From positions 310,001 to 374,000 of the forward strand of contig NZ_AP024328.1 in assembly GCF_018408855.1 (NCBI RefSeq): a stretch of DNA of 64,000 nucleotides, in the 5' to 3' direction. Source of the stretch: Caballeronia sp. NK8. GTDB lineage: Bacteria > Pseudomonadota > Gammaproteobacteria > Burkholderiales > Burkholderiaceae. A program made the translations under genes and the position numbers. The notes below the pieces were generated by a model. The model worked only from the letters and a program-made list of their open reading frames with translations. It made no database searches and was not told the DNA's origin. This document shows, in pieces, positions 1 through 8,290 of this stretch; positions within the stretch are counted from its first letter, which is position 1; every line of letters starts with the position of its first letter.

Positions 1-474
1 ATCGTGGCGCTGTTTCTCGCGTCAGGGGTCACGGCCGCCGAACTCAAGCAGCTACGAGTCGACGACCTCGATGTCCACAGCGAACGTCCTACTGTCTTCG
101 TCGAGAAGCATGGGCCTCGGATTGCGCGGCGGGTGCCGATCGATGCCTTCGCGATCGACGTACTGCGCAGCTATCACGAGGCCCGCAGTCGGATTCAGCC
201 TCCAACGCAATGGCTTTTCACCGCCACGGCGGGCGGCAAGCCGATGCAGCCAGATACGATGTTGAAATGCGTCCGCGAGGCTCTACGCAGCGCGAACTTG
301 TCGGCTGCCGACGAGAGTCCACGCTTGCTCAGAAACACCTTCGGTCGTCGGCTAATCATCGCCGGCAAGACCAACGAGCAGGTGAGCAATCTTATGGGCT
401 TGTCGAGCCATCGCACGGCTGCTCGCCTTCGTCAAACATTCGTACCGCGTGAAGCGTCCGAAGCACAAGCTTAG
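1..474 (+). CDS. Tyrosine-recombinase-like protein, 3' part, catalytic residues lost
   Basis: The gene enters from outside the window; only the C-terminal domain is visible. The fold is that of phage integrases: LFLASGVTAAELKQLRVDDL matches the first catalytic box and LLRNTFGRRLIIAG the second. Compared with XerC/D-type enzymes, box I arginine is Thr (SGVT for TGLR), the HxxR histidine is Arg (RLLR), the later GHS histidine is Leu (MGLSS), and no tyrosine stands at the nucleophile position. Only the beta-hairpin lysine and the second arginine remain. I infer a recombinase-fold protein that cannot cut DNA, perhaps a DNA-binding accessory factor, or a decaying integrase. Confidence 0.75.
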   Translation: MVALFLASGVTAAELKQLRVDDLDVHSERPTVFVEKHGPRIARRVPIDAFAIDVLRSYHEARSRIQPPTQWLFTATAGGKPMQPDTMLKCVREALRSANLSAADESPRLLRNTFGRRLIIAGKTNEQVSNLMGLSSHRTAARLRQTFVPREASEAQA

Positions 475-591
475 TGGCTCGCGGCCGGGCCTCGTTATTT
501 TCGTACACCGTGACGCGCTTGCCCCTGTCACGTGGTCCGAGCACGGATCAATACGTTGATCGCAAATACTGTCGTCGCGCGTCAGCAGTCA

Positions 592-1053
592 TCATCGCTT
601 GCCAGATGCTTTGTCCCGGTCTTCCTGCAAGCGCAAACGACCGGTCGACTCCGCGCGTCGAGCTGGCGCGCGCGTCACGCTGGCACCACCCTTCAGCCAT
701 CTGTCAACGGCTACATAGCCGGCGTGTGAAAACTCGACGATTTTCTCGACCGCTTCCGCTGTCCGTATTTGTTGCGCGATTTCGAGAGGGATTTCACCAC
801 AGGCAATTAACACGCCCTTTCCGCTAATCGCCTGCTCTATCGTCTTCCCACCAAAGGAAAGACCTACGCGAAACGACGGCTGCTCGTCTGCGTCTGGCGA
901 GTAAGCAACGTCAAGTGTCGAGTCCGCAAAATCGGTCCACAATTCGGCGAGTCCAGGGTGCTCACTGCCCGTCAGCTCCGATGCACGGTCGAAGCCATCA
1001 TTCACCTTGGTTATCGAGCGTCCGTCAGGGTCAATTAGGTAGCATAGAAACAT
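592..1053 (-). CDS. Hypothetical protein, 153 aa
   Basis: I do not recognise the family. The start is well supported: a GGAGGGG sequence stands just upstream of the ATG. The protein begins MFLCYLIDPDGRSITKVNDG, reads as a soluble mixed alpha/beta domain, and ends in a basic tail of about 35 residues. There is no signal peptide or membrane segment. It stands alone on this strand. Confidence 0.6.
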   Translation of the reverse strand: MFLCYLIDPDGRSITKVNDGFDRASELTGSEHPGLAELWTDFADSTLDVAYSPDADEQPSFRVGLSFGGKTIEQAISGKGVLIACGEIPLEIAQQIRTAEAVEKIVEFSHAGYVAVDRWLKGGASVTRAPARRAESTGRLRLQEDRDKASGKR

Positions 1054-1550
1054 GTCCCCTCCTGCAGTTGGAGGTCCCTCCGGAAACCAGCTTCGAGTTT
1101 ATGACTTTGGTCGAATGGCTTGCCTGCCGGGCCAAGGAACCGAGCCACGGTGTTGTGAGACGATACAACGCGCCGTGGTGCTGACCGCCGCCTTAGGATA
1201 AAAGCAAAAAAGGGCCCTGAGCGTGGCTTTCGCGTTCGTCAGACCAAAGAGTCGGGATAGGAGCCGCTGCGGAGACTCGTCGACGGAGCGCGGCGAAGGG
1301 CGAGCCGTCCGGCTCAATCCGGCCAATTTCAGCCCATGACCGGTCGCGAACGACGGGCCGAAGCTCGACTATTACCGGCCTCAGGCTGTCACCATTGGGT
1401 CGGGCTTGATTTCGCCGGGCTGGAACTACCGCAGTGCGGTAGGACAAAGTCCTAGCTGACTTCAGAAGCTCGTACTATTCTGAAAGGGTTGTAGGGGGAG
1501 CCTTGGTTGATGCCCCCCGCCCTGCCATTGCTACGGTCTGGAGCGGAAAA
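1054..1550. other. Gene-poor gap upstream of the radical SAM operon
   Basis: About 500 bases without a gene I can support. ORFs on the minus strand (1099-1326, 1193-1447) have no ribosome site and no recognisable domain. The promoter for the 62-codon ORF and radical SAM gene must lie in the right half; I see no clear -35/-10 pair. Confidence 0.4.
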
Positions 1551-1739
1551 ATGACGAAGCCGAAAAAGCAAGCCGCGGAACACCCTGTCGACGAACAATC
1601 TGCGCGGACCGACATTGGCATCCCCCATTTGCAGGCGGAGCAGATGAGGCAAGAGATCGAAAAAATCTTCGAGTCCCACAAATTGAAGGTTACCCCAGCG
1701 CGACTTTTGTCGATTATGTGGTCCTCGGATTCCTTTTAA
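1551..1739 (+). CDS. 62-aa protein, candidate RiPP precursor peptide
   Basis: A small ORF directly before the radical SAM gene (28-base gap). The ATG at 1551 has GGAG seven bases upstream; an in-frame TTG at 1503 is a poorer start. The N-terminal half is hydrophilic and charged (MTKPKKQAAEHPVDEQSART), followed by a helical middle (QMRQEIEKIFESHK) and a short C-terminal tail ending LLSIMWSSDSF. This leader-plus-core layout, with Trp and Phe in the tail, fits a peptide modified by a radical SAM enzyme. Nothing shows this directly: there is no cleavage motif such as GG and no neighbouring protease or exporter. It could instead be a small partner or regulatory protein. Confidence 0.6.
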   Translation: MTKPKKQAAEHPVDEQSARTDIGIPHLQAEQMRQEIEKIFESHKLKVTPARLLSIMWSSDSF

Positions 1740-1767
1740 AACGGACCGCCGCGAAAAGGAGCTAGCA

Positions 1768-2880
1768 ATGACGCATTCGCTGGAACCCGCAATCGGGCCC
1801 GGGCGCAGGTATCGCGATCGTCTTTACACTCTTAGCATCATCGTGACCGGACGCTGCAACGCAGCGTGCACATACTGCCATTATTACCTTTCACATGATC
1901 GAAAGTCTTATAGCTACGACATCTCTGATGAGCTGTTTGAAACGTACCTATCTTTTATCAATCTTTGGAAACAAGAAGTTGGGGGTATTTTAAGCTATCG
2001 TTTCTCGGGCGGCGATCCCGCAGTTCTTGGCGATCGCTTATTTGAATTGGCCAATATCGCCGATCGAAAGACGGGCATCCGACCGTTCGTCCTAACCGCT
2101 GGCAAAAAAATGGATGCTGAGTGGGTCTCAAAAGCCCGAGCGAGTGCGTTGAGTCATGTGACAGTATCAATCGAGAACCCGGTGCGGCCAGACAAAGGCG
2201 CCCCAAATCCGTTTAAGGTTGTCCGGTCGATAGCGCGATTCGACTCCGTAGCGCTGCCAATAATCCCTGGCGTTTGTGTTGTGCCGAATGACTGCTTTAA
2301 GCATTTGTACGAGATCTGCCGCTGGTTCTATGAGGAATTGGGAGCAATACCATCGATAGCTGAAGCGAACTACGGCGCATACTGTTCGCCGACCGAGCAA
2401 GAGTGGCAAGAGCTCGGCGACAATTTGAGTCGCGTAATAGGTGACTTTCTTCGAAAGACTCCCTTGAGCTTATTCGGGAGTGTCGCCCCAGAACTAACGT
2501 TCGGCGGCAGGGATGCGTATATCTGCGATTTAGATCTCGAAAATAGTTATCGGATGACATCTGAAAATGTGCCGTCCAAGGTTTCACAGGTTCTAAAGCG
2601 CCTCACCGAGACCAACTATCCGCAGCTCGGTTGTGCCAGCTCCACTTGCCCGTGGTGGGAATCGTGCGAGAATACAAAGTGGTACTGGCAAGGTGACGCT
2701 AAGAATCCTCGCGACGTTAAAGTTTCAGACTACTGTCGGTTAAAAAGACTTTTAAGCGATGCTTTCGTCCGTTGTACCGTCGACGCAAAATATCCAAAGA
2801 CTACATCTACGTTTTACGAAGGTGCGAGTTCTAATAAGTTGCAACTCAAGCGCATCCCCGTTGTGTCGGTGCGATCATAG
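1768..2880 (+). CDS. Radical SAM protein with an auxiliary cysteine cluster
   Basis: A 370-residue radical SAM enzyme. The 4Fe-4S/SAM motif CxxxCxxC is at Cys30, Cys34 and Cys37 (GRCNAACTYC), with the GGDP SAM-binding motif at residues 81-84. A C-terminal set, Cys253, Cys289, Cys294, Cys300 and Cys323, looks like SPASM/twitch ligands for a further Fe-S cluster, typical of peptide- and protein-modifying members. AAGGAG stands at 1755-1760 upstream of the ATG. It follows the 62-aa ORF in one apparent operon. The base composition is more AT-rich than that of its neighbours, which suggests separate acquisition. The substrate is unknown; the small upstream protein is the obvious candidate. Confidence 0.85.
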   Translation: MTHSLEPAIGPGRRYRDRLYTLSIIVTGRCNAACTYCHYYLSHDRKSYSYDISDELFETYLSFINLWKQEVGGILSYRFSGGDPAVLGDRLFELANIADRKTGIRPFVLTAGKKMDAEWVSKARASALSHVTVSIENPVRPDKGAPNPFKVVRSIARFDSVALPIIPGVCVVPNDCFKHLYEICRWFYEELGAIPSIAEANYGAYCSPTEQEWQELGDNLSRVIGDFLRKTPLSLFGSVAPELTFGGRDAYICDLDLENSYRMTSENVPSKVSQVLKRLTETNYPQLGCASSTCPWWESCENTKWYWQGDAKNPRDVKVSDYCRLKRLLSDAFVRCTVDAKYPKTTSTFYEGASSNKLQLKRIPVVSVRS

Positions 2881-3055
2881 TCAAACAGAGCGTGTGATAG
2901 CTTCGAAATCGCGACGACATCGCGCGAGTAATTGTTGAGGGCGCCCGCCAATGACTGCTTTTACCGCATCTACGGCCGTCAATACACGATAGCCTAGAGG
3001 TCCGAAATGGGTCGGCAACAGCCGGTGCCGACTCAACACATTGGCGTCTGCGCGG

Positions 3056-3700
3056 CTACGTTGCTGAACGCAGATAGGCGTCCAGCATCTCCAGATGCAT
3101 TTCGCAGATTTTCTGCCGATCAGACCAGTGCGCATAATCGCGACCGGTGAACGCGTTAATAGTGAAGCGGTTCGAAGCGATGTAGTAGCCCATCCCAACT
3201 AGGGTGACGTAAAAATCGAGCGGATCGATGCCGCTGCGAAACTGTCCCGCATCGGCTCCGCGTTCAAGAACCGACCTGACCAACTCAACCACTGGCGAGA
3301 TCGTTTCACTGAGCTTCTGCGAAGTCTTGAGGTACCGGCCCTGATGCAGGTTCTCGTTGTTGATCAAGCCAAGCCATTCAGGGTTGTCCCAAAAGTGCGC
3401 CCAGATGGACCTGGCGAGCGTTGCCATCGCCTCGCGAGGTTGCAGGCCGCTTAGATCGAGCTCGCTCTCTTTCTTCGCGTAGTCCGCGTACATGGACTCC
3501 AATACGGCGACATAGAGTAGCTCCTTACTGCCGAAGTAGTAGTAGAGCATCCGTTCATTGGAGCCCGCGACCTCGGCAATTGCGTCGGTCCTCGCCCCGG
3601 CGAGTCCGAACTTAGCGAATTGACCCGTTGCCGCTTCGAGAATGCGGCGGCGGGTCCCCTCTGGATCACGCTTGGTTGGCTTGTGTGGTTTGCTGTCCAT
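3056..3700 (-). CDS. TetR/AcrR family transcriptional regulator
   Basis: The N-terminal helix-turn-helix is clear (RRRILEAATGQFAKFGLAGA, then DAIAEVAGSNERMLYYYFGS). The C-terminal ligand domain has NENLHQGRYL and resembles the RutR/YcdC-type C-terminal domain. I chose the ATG at 3700 (MDSKPHKP, 214 aa); an in-frame ATG at 3757 would add 19 residues and overlap more upstream DNA. It converges on the radical SAM operon and is divergent from the gene at 3863, which it may control. The ligand cannot be read from the sequence. Confidence 0.85.
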   Translation of the reverse strand: MDSKPHKPTKRDPEGTRRRILEAATGQFAKFGLAGARTDAIAEVAGSNERMLYYYFGSKELLYVAVLESMYADYAKKESELDLSGLQPREAMATLARSIWAHFWDNPEWLGLINNENLHQGRYLKTSQKLSETISPVVELVRSVLERGADAGQFRSGIDPLDFYVTLVGMGYYIASNRFTINAFTGRDYAHWSDRQKICEMHLEMLDAYLRSAT

Positions 3701-3862
3701 TTTTCGCAGTTCCCGTTCGCACAGGGATGGCTGTATCGACACCATTATGAACGCCACGTCGCACCCTCGATCGGTTTGCCGCCTTGCCTTGACTTCACTG
3801 CCCGTTCCGTAGGCTGGGTAGTGAGTCGTGACGATGGTGTCGCGGCAGCTAACGGAGAGAGC

Positions 3863-4321
3863 ATGGCGTATCTAGGTCAATTCAGAGACATCGTCTACGC
3901 GAATGAGAAACGGGAGCCTCGCGTCGCGACTTACCGCTTGGTGCTACTTGAAGAAAAGCCCACAGCGGCTGTTGTGATCCACCTGCATCGTGAGCACCAC
4001 GCAGGAACCGTTCGCCTCGCTCGGGAGCAAGAGCTCGACGTCGTCATCGGGCGCATTGTCGGCCGGGAGCTTCGGGGAATTCGCGTGGACCGCACGCGCG
4101 TCGTGGTGGAAACGGACCGGCGATTCACCGAATACTCGCTCGACTTCAACGCGGCTGACCTGCCGAGCACTCGACCAGTTGGCGAACCATGGAAGCCCCC
4201 CGTTGTCGCCGTAGAGTCACGTGATATCGTCGGCGGCAGCCTGCCCGTTTTTGTGGATTTGGCAAGTGCGCGCCCCGTCGACGCGTGGCTGTTGCAAGTT
4301 CTTAAGCGCCGGCGCGGATGA
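3863..4321 (+). CDS. Hypothetical protein, 152 aa
   Basis: Family not recognised. The ATG at 3863 follows GGAGAGA at good spacing, so the longer ORF starting at 3620, which overlaps the TetR gene, is not the real start. The protein is soluble, beta-rich in appearance (TYRLVLLEEKPTAAVVIHLH) and ends KRRRG. It is divergent from the TetR regulator and could be its target. Confidence 0.6.
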   Translation: MAYLGQFRDIVYANEKREPRVATYRLVLLEEKPTAAVVIHLHREHHAGTVRLAREQELDVVIGRIVGRELRGIRVDRTRVVVETDRRFTEYSLDFNAADLPSTRPVGEPWKPPVVAVESRDIVGGSLPVFVDLASARPVDAWLLQVLKRRRG

Positions 4322-4587
4322 GCCCAGGGTCAGCTCTATAAACTAAGACTCGAGCGAGAGTCCTATTTGGTTGTCGGCCGCGTTGTCGATGCAGGACCTT
4401 TGTCGCGTACGCGCGGGTCGAACGAGCAGCATCGCCCTGATCGTGGAATTGATGCGCGCCGACCTGCTGCAGCATGGCTCGACGAACTCTTGCGCGGCTG
4501 ATTAGAGTCGCCTGCTGTTAGGCAATCTCTTAAGAATGTTCGTTTGCGGCCGCTAATAGGGTCTACCGTAAGACGACGCTCATCGCC

Positions 4588-4992
4588 ATGTACCAAGAAG
4601 AACCAGTGCTCTCCGAATTCATTGCTGCCGGTGACGAGATCAACCTCGCACTACTTGAGATCGATTCAAAAGAATTCGCTACTGCTGAGGACCGCAATCT
4701 CGCGCAACGAGCAGTGTTTGCCGACGTGATGGCTAAACGCGGCTTGCGAGATCGTCGGGAAGCGATGCTATGCCACGAGATTAGCGCCCTAGTCGCGAAT
4801 CGGCCAATAATGACTAGCCTGTTCGACTATGTCGAACTGAAAGCGTTGTGCATGCTCCGGGTTGCGCCTTCGCTTGTCGACCGGTTCATCGCGGTAAAAC
4901 GTGACAATGCAGCTTTTGGTCTGGGCGAGATCATGGCGGTGGCCATCGAGGCGCGCGAACGCCACCAATGGGGACACTATTGGCAGGAGTGA
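4588..4992 (+). CDS. Hypothetical protein, 134 aa
   Basis: Family not recognised. It is mainly helical and soluble (AEDRNLAQRAVFADVMAKRG). The ribosome site is weak. It overlaps the next gene by 25 bases, which suggests translational coupling. Confidence 0.5.
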   Translation: MYQEEPVLSEFIAAGDEINLALLEIDSKEFATAEDRNLAQRAVFADVMAKRGLRDRREAMLCHEISALVANRPIMTSLFDYVELKALCMLRVAPSLVDRFIAVKRDNAAFGLGEIMAVAIEARERHQWGHYWQE

Positions 4993-5384
4993 AGCAACGA
5001 TATGCGGTCGGCGAGTGGGATTCGTTATGGGCCAGCGACCCGTACATGAAGCACCGGTTCGTGCTCGATCTCGAGTCGCGCACGGTCATCGCCGGCGAAG
5101 ACCGCATTCGCGGCGCTTGGTGGTCGATGCGCCTTGAGCACGTCGCGTACATGGAGCAAATCCTCAACGAGACATCTGCCGCTATCTGGGACGAGCCAGA
5201 GGAGTTTGGCTTCAGTCGGCGGCCCGAGATTCCAACGTGGGCGACTCGAGCGTGGCCTTGGCCGCCGTTGCCGACGGTCGAGGACGTTGAGAAGATGCTG
5301 GACAGTTCGGACCTGCCCGTCGAGCGCGACGAACACGGCTGCATCATCTTTCCGCCTCGCTTCATCGCCGACGGACGCAAGTAG
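4968..5384 (+). CDS. Hypothetical protein, 138 aa
   Basis: Family not recognised. It is a soluble, Trp- and Pro-rich protein (TWATRAWPWPPLPT near the middle). The first ATG lies inside the upstream gene; a second at 5046 (MKHRFVLDLES) is possible. It lies upstream of the helicase gene with an 81-base gap. Confidence 0.5.
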   Translation: MGTLLAGVKQRYAVGEWDSLWASDPYMKHRFVLDLESRTVIAGEDRIRGAWWSMRLEHVAYMEQILNETSAAIWDEPEEFGFSRRPEIPTWATRAWPWPPLPTVEDVEKMLDSSDLPVERDEHGCIIFPPRFIADGRK

Positions 5385-5465
5385 CAGTAGCGAGAGCGGC
5401 GGCCGCGCCAGCGCCCGTCGGTCGAACTTGCGGCACACTGCTTCTTTTCGTTGGAAGAGCGATCG

Positions 5466-6944
5466 GTGGCCAAGGCATACAAACCCACGGCGGAACAGGA
5501 AGCCGTCGTCGAAGCCGCAAAAGGCGGCGGCGACCTGAAGGTCAAAGCGTATGCGGGCGCAGGCAAGACTTCGACGCTTCAGCTCGTCGCTCAGCAACTC
5601 ACTGGCCAGCGCGGTAGCTATTTGGCGTTCAACAAGGAGATCGCGGATTCGGCGCGCCGGGGCTTTCCGGCCAACGTCTCAGCCCGCACGGTCCATTCGC
5701 TGGCCTACGCTAGCGCCCCCACGTGGCTGACCGCCCGCATTAATCTGCCGTCAGAGCCACCGCACGAACTGGCCGCCCGTTATGGGTTCGGTCCTATCGA
5801 AGTACCGACGATCTCAGGAAAGAATGCGGAGGTCGCGCCGTTCGAGGTCGGCCGGATGATCGCAGACGGTCTCGGCCGCTTCTGCCGGTCGGCCGACGAT
5901 ACGCCGCAGCCCTTCCACATACCGGTCGACGAAAAGATCCGCGACGATGCGGCCGACTGGCTGCGTGAGCAGCTTGCGCCCAGCATTGGGCGGTTATGGG
6001 CGGAAAGCGTCAACCCTCGCGGCCTGAAGGCGATACAGCCAGACGTTTATCTGAAGGTGTGGGCGCAATCGAATCCGCGTATCAACGCCGACTTCATCTT
6101 GTTCGATGAGGCCCAGGACAGCGACGGCATCATGTTGTCCGTCCTCTCCCGGCAACGACACGCGCAGAAGATCTACGTAGGCGACCCGTATCAGCAAATC
6201 TATGAATGGCGCGGTGCGGTCAACGCGATGGCGCAGATCAATGCGCTGGAGCGGCCGCTGACTGAGTCGTTTCGTTTCGGGCCCACCTTCGCGGGACTCG
6301 CGAGTTGCGTGCTTGCGCTACTTGGAGAGAGCACACCGATCAGAGGCCAGCCGACCATCGGCTCGATCATGGTCGAAGATCCGTCAGTGCAGCCGCCCGT
6401 GGACGCGGTACTTTGCCGCAAGAATGCGACGGCAATCTGGCAGTTCGCGGCGGGCATTGAGATGGGGCACCGACCGGCGCTTCGCATGAACCCGAGCGAG
6501 ATCATTGCCTTTGCGGACGGCGCCGATCAGTTACTCAACGGAAGGCGGACTTTCCGGCCAACCGCCCTATCGCTATTCGAGAACTGGAAAGAGGCGCAAG
6601 CATTTGCGCGCAGCGCGGTCGGGCGCGACTTGCTGCCTGTTGTCGAGATCGTCGACGATCGCGGTACCGACTACTTGCGTGCGCTCGCTCGACGTCAGAC
6701 ACCCGAAGGCCAAGCTGACTATGTCATCTCGACCATCCATCGGGCGAAGGGACTGGAATGGAAGCGGGTGCGGATCGTCAACGACTTCCGCTTCAAGATG
6801 GTCGATGGGCGGCTGACGTTGGACGAGGACGAGATGCGGCTGCTGTATGTCGCGCTCACGCGCGCGCAGCACGTGCTCGACATCTCGGATGTTCGCGACG
6901 AACTGCTTCGGCTTTTCAACGTGCCGAAGGCCGCTCGCGGATAA
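5466..6944 (+). CDS. SF1 (UvrD/FBH1-like) DNA helicase
   Basis: A superfamily 1 helicase of 492 residues. Visible motifs are Walker A AGAGKTST, motif II DEAQD, motif III with GDPYQQIYEWRGA, and motif VI VALTRAQ near the C-terminus. It is shorter than UvrD or Rep (about 670-720 aa) and closer in layout to FBH1-type helicases. The role is presumably translocation on single-stranded DNA and removal of recombinase or other proteins. The GTG at 5466 follows GGAAGAG at good spacing and is preferred to the TTG at 5451. It converges on flhC with only 4 bases between stops. Confidence 0.88.
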   Translation: MAKAYKPTAEQEAVVEAAKGGGDLKVKAYAGAGKTSTLQLVAQQLTGQRGSYLAFNKEIADSARRGFPANVSARTVHSLAYASAPTWLTARINLPSEPPHELAARYGFGPIEVPTISGKNAEVAPFEVGRMIADGLGRFCRSADDTPQPFHIPVDEKIRDDAADWLREQLAPSIGRLWAESVNPRGLKAIQPDVYLKVWAQSNPRINADFILFDEAQDSDGIMLSVLSRQRHAQKIYVGDPYQQIYEWRGAVNAMAQINALERPLTESFRFGPTFAGLASCVLALLGESTPIRGQPTIGSIMVEDPSVQPPVDAVLCRKNATAIWQFAAGIEMGHRPALRMNPSEIIAFADGADQLLNGRRTFRPTALSLFENWKEAQAFARSAVGRDLLPVVEIVDDRGTDYLRALARRQTPEGQADYVISTIHRAKGLEWKRVRIVNDFRFKMVDGRLTLDEDEMRLLYVALTRAQHVLDISDVRDELLRLFNVPKAARG

Positions 6945-6948
6945 ACGC

Positions 6949-7533
6949 TCAGGCCGCCTTTGCCTGCAAGGCGGCGTCGCGCTCGAGCGCGGCTTTCGCG
7001 GCCGCCTTCGTCTTGCCTGCTCGCGACGGCGGCTGGCAAATGCCGCACACCATCGAATGCGACGGCTCATGGGCGTGCGCAACGAACTTGCCGCGGCAAC
7101 GCGTGCAGCCGGCGAGACGCAGGATGCCGGCGTCCTTGAAACGGATGAAGGTCCAGGCGCGCGTCAGGTCCATTTGCAACGGCTCGCCGATCATGTCGAA
7201 GTGCTCGGCATAGAGCGAGTACGCGCGAGTCAGCAGATCCACGCGGTCCAAGCCCTTGCTGTTCGCTTCGAGAAAGGCGTAGACGTTCGCGAACATCGAC
7301 GTATGGATGTTCGGTGCCCACGTCAGATACCAGTCCTCCGAGAACGGCAGCATGCCCTTGGGCGGCGATGCGCCCTTCACTTCGCGATACAGGCGAATGA
7401 GCCGCTCACGCGAGATCGTCGGAATTTCCGACTCCAGCACTTGCATGCGAGCGCCGAGCTTGATCAGCGCGATCGCGCGCATGACCTGAGCAGCTTCGTC
7501 AGCCATGCTCTTCGAAGGCGTGGGCGTGGTCAT
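6949..7533 (-). CDS. flhC: Flagellar master regulator subunit FlhC
   Basis: A 194-residue FlhC. The family core is unmistakable (LIRLYREVKG, PPKGMLPFSEDWYLTW), and the zinc site CTRC ... CGIC has all four cysteines. FlhC combines with FlhD in a heterohexamer that activates flagellar class II promoters. The gene follows flhD with a 2-base gap. The Ala/Lys-rich tail (KTKAAAKAALERDAALQAKA) is typical of beta-proteobacterial versions. No flagellar structural genes are in this window, so it would act on chromosomal promoters. Confidence 0.93.
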   Translation of the reverse strand: MTTPTPSKSMADEAAQVMRAIALIKLGARMQVLESEIPTISRERLIRLYREVKGASPPKGMLPFSEDWYLTWAPNIHTSMFANVYAFLEANSKGLDRVDLLTRAYSLYAEHFDMIGEPLQMDLTRAWTFIRFKDAGILRLAGCTRCRGKFVAHAHEPSHSMVCGICQPPSRAGKTKAAAKAALERDAALQAKAA

Positions 7534-7535
7534 GA

Positions 7536-7835
7536 TTAGGCCGCCAGAAGAGCGTCATTTGCAATGGCGGAAACCGCCGCTTCGCTGCTGCGACCGGCGA
7601 GGCCCGTGAGCATCGCATCGGCGCTCATGCGAAAGAAGCACAACACTTGCGACGACGACGCGAGTTTTTCAGTTTGCGCCGGGGAGAGCGTGAGCAGCGT
7701 ATCCGCCATTTCCGTCGAGAGCCCCAGATGCGACTGTGCCGCCTCGCGATCCGATGCGAGGACGCGTTGCGCGAGCATCAAGTACGACAGGTTCAATTCG
7801 CGGATAGAACCAAGGTCAGAAGAAGCGTGGATCAT
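7536..7835 (-). CDS. flhD: Flagellar master regulator subunit FlhD
   Basis: A 99-residue FlhD, partner of the adjacent FlhC. Family features are ELNLSYLMLAQRVLASDREA, the central STEMADTLLTLSPAQTEKLAS, and the conserved Cys in QVLCFFRM. No strong ribosome site precedes the ATG. The sequence is fairly divergent from enteric FlhD, so whether it forms mixed complexes with a chromosomal FlhC is open. The upstream gap (7836-8259) should hold its promoter. Confidence 0.9.
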   Translation of the reverse strand: MIHASSDLGSIRELNLSYLMLAQRVLASDREAAQSHLGLSTEMADTLLTLSPAQTEKLASSSQVLCFFRMSADAMLTGLAGRSSEAAVSAIANDALLAA

Positions 7836-8259
7836 GGCGGCGGACTGGATAGTGATTCGACTTGCTCATTGCGCCGTTCGTCAGGGCGTGAGCGAATTGT
7901 CTGACTACATATGGCGATTTGCAACATTTAGTTACACGTCGAAATCGTTTGCTACACCCGAACTGACTCGCGCAATCGTTGGCGAAGAAAGGAATTTCTT
8001 CCGCTTTTCAATCCATTCGTAAAGCCGGAACTACTGAGGCCGTCGCTCAAACCTTGGCTTTATTGCCCATAGGCATGCCACTTGCACGCTCCTTCCCGCG
8101 ACTGCTCCCTGCGAACGACGAGGAAGATCGGTAATGTCTACCCGGTAGGGAGTTACCCGACTGATGCAAGAAAACGACAGAGTTACCTCTGCCAGTTCGC
8201 TCGAAGCCCAGCCTGCCGCTCTGAAGGTCGGGACCATTCGCTATCTGCATCGTGTAGAC
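7836..8259. other. Divergent intergenic region between flhD and imuA
   Basis: About 420 bases without a convincing gene. It must hold the flhD promoter on the minus strand and, at its right end, the SOS-controlled imuA promoter. I see no clear consensus promoter for flhD. Short ORFs on both strands have no ribosome site. Confidence 0.5.
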
Positions 8260-8279
8260 TACTGTACAAACATACAGTA
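8260..8279 (+). promoter_or_regulatory. LexA (SOS) box upstream of imuA
   Basis: The sequence TACTGTACAAACATACAGTA is a 20-base near-perfect palindrome holding CTGT-N8-ACAG, the consensus of the proteobacterial LexA operator. It ends 11 bases before the imuA start, so LexA would block transcription of the whole imuA-imuB-dnaE2 cassette. Confidence 0.93.
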
Positions 8280-8290
8280 CGGGGTTCGAC

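Noticed and set aside
1193..1447. 84-codon minus-strand frame
   Set aside because: No ribosome site or recognised domain; composition fits chance in GC-rich DNA.
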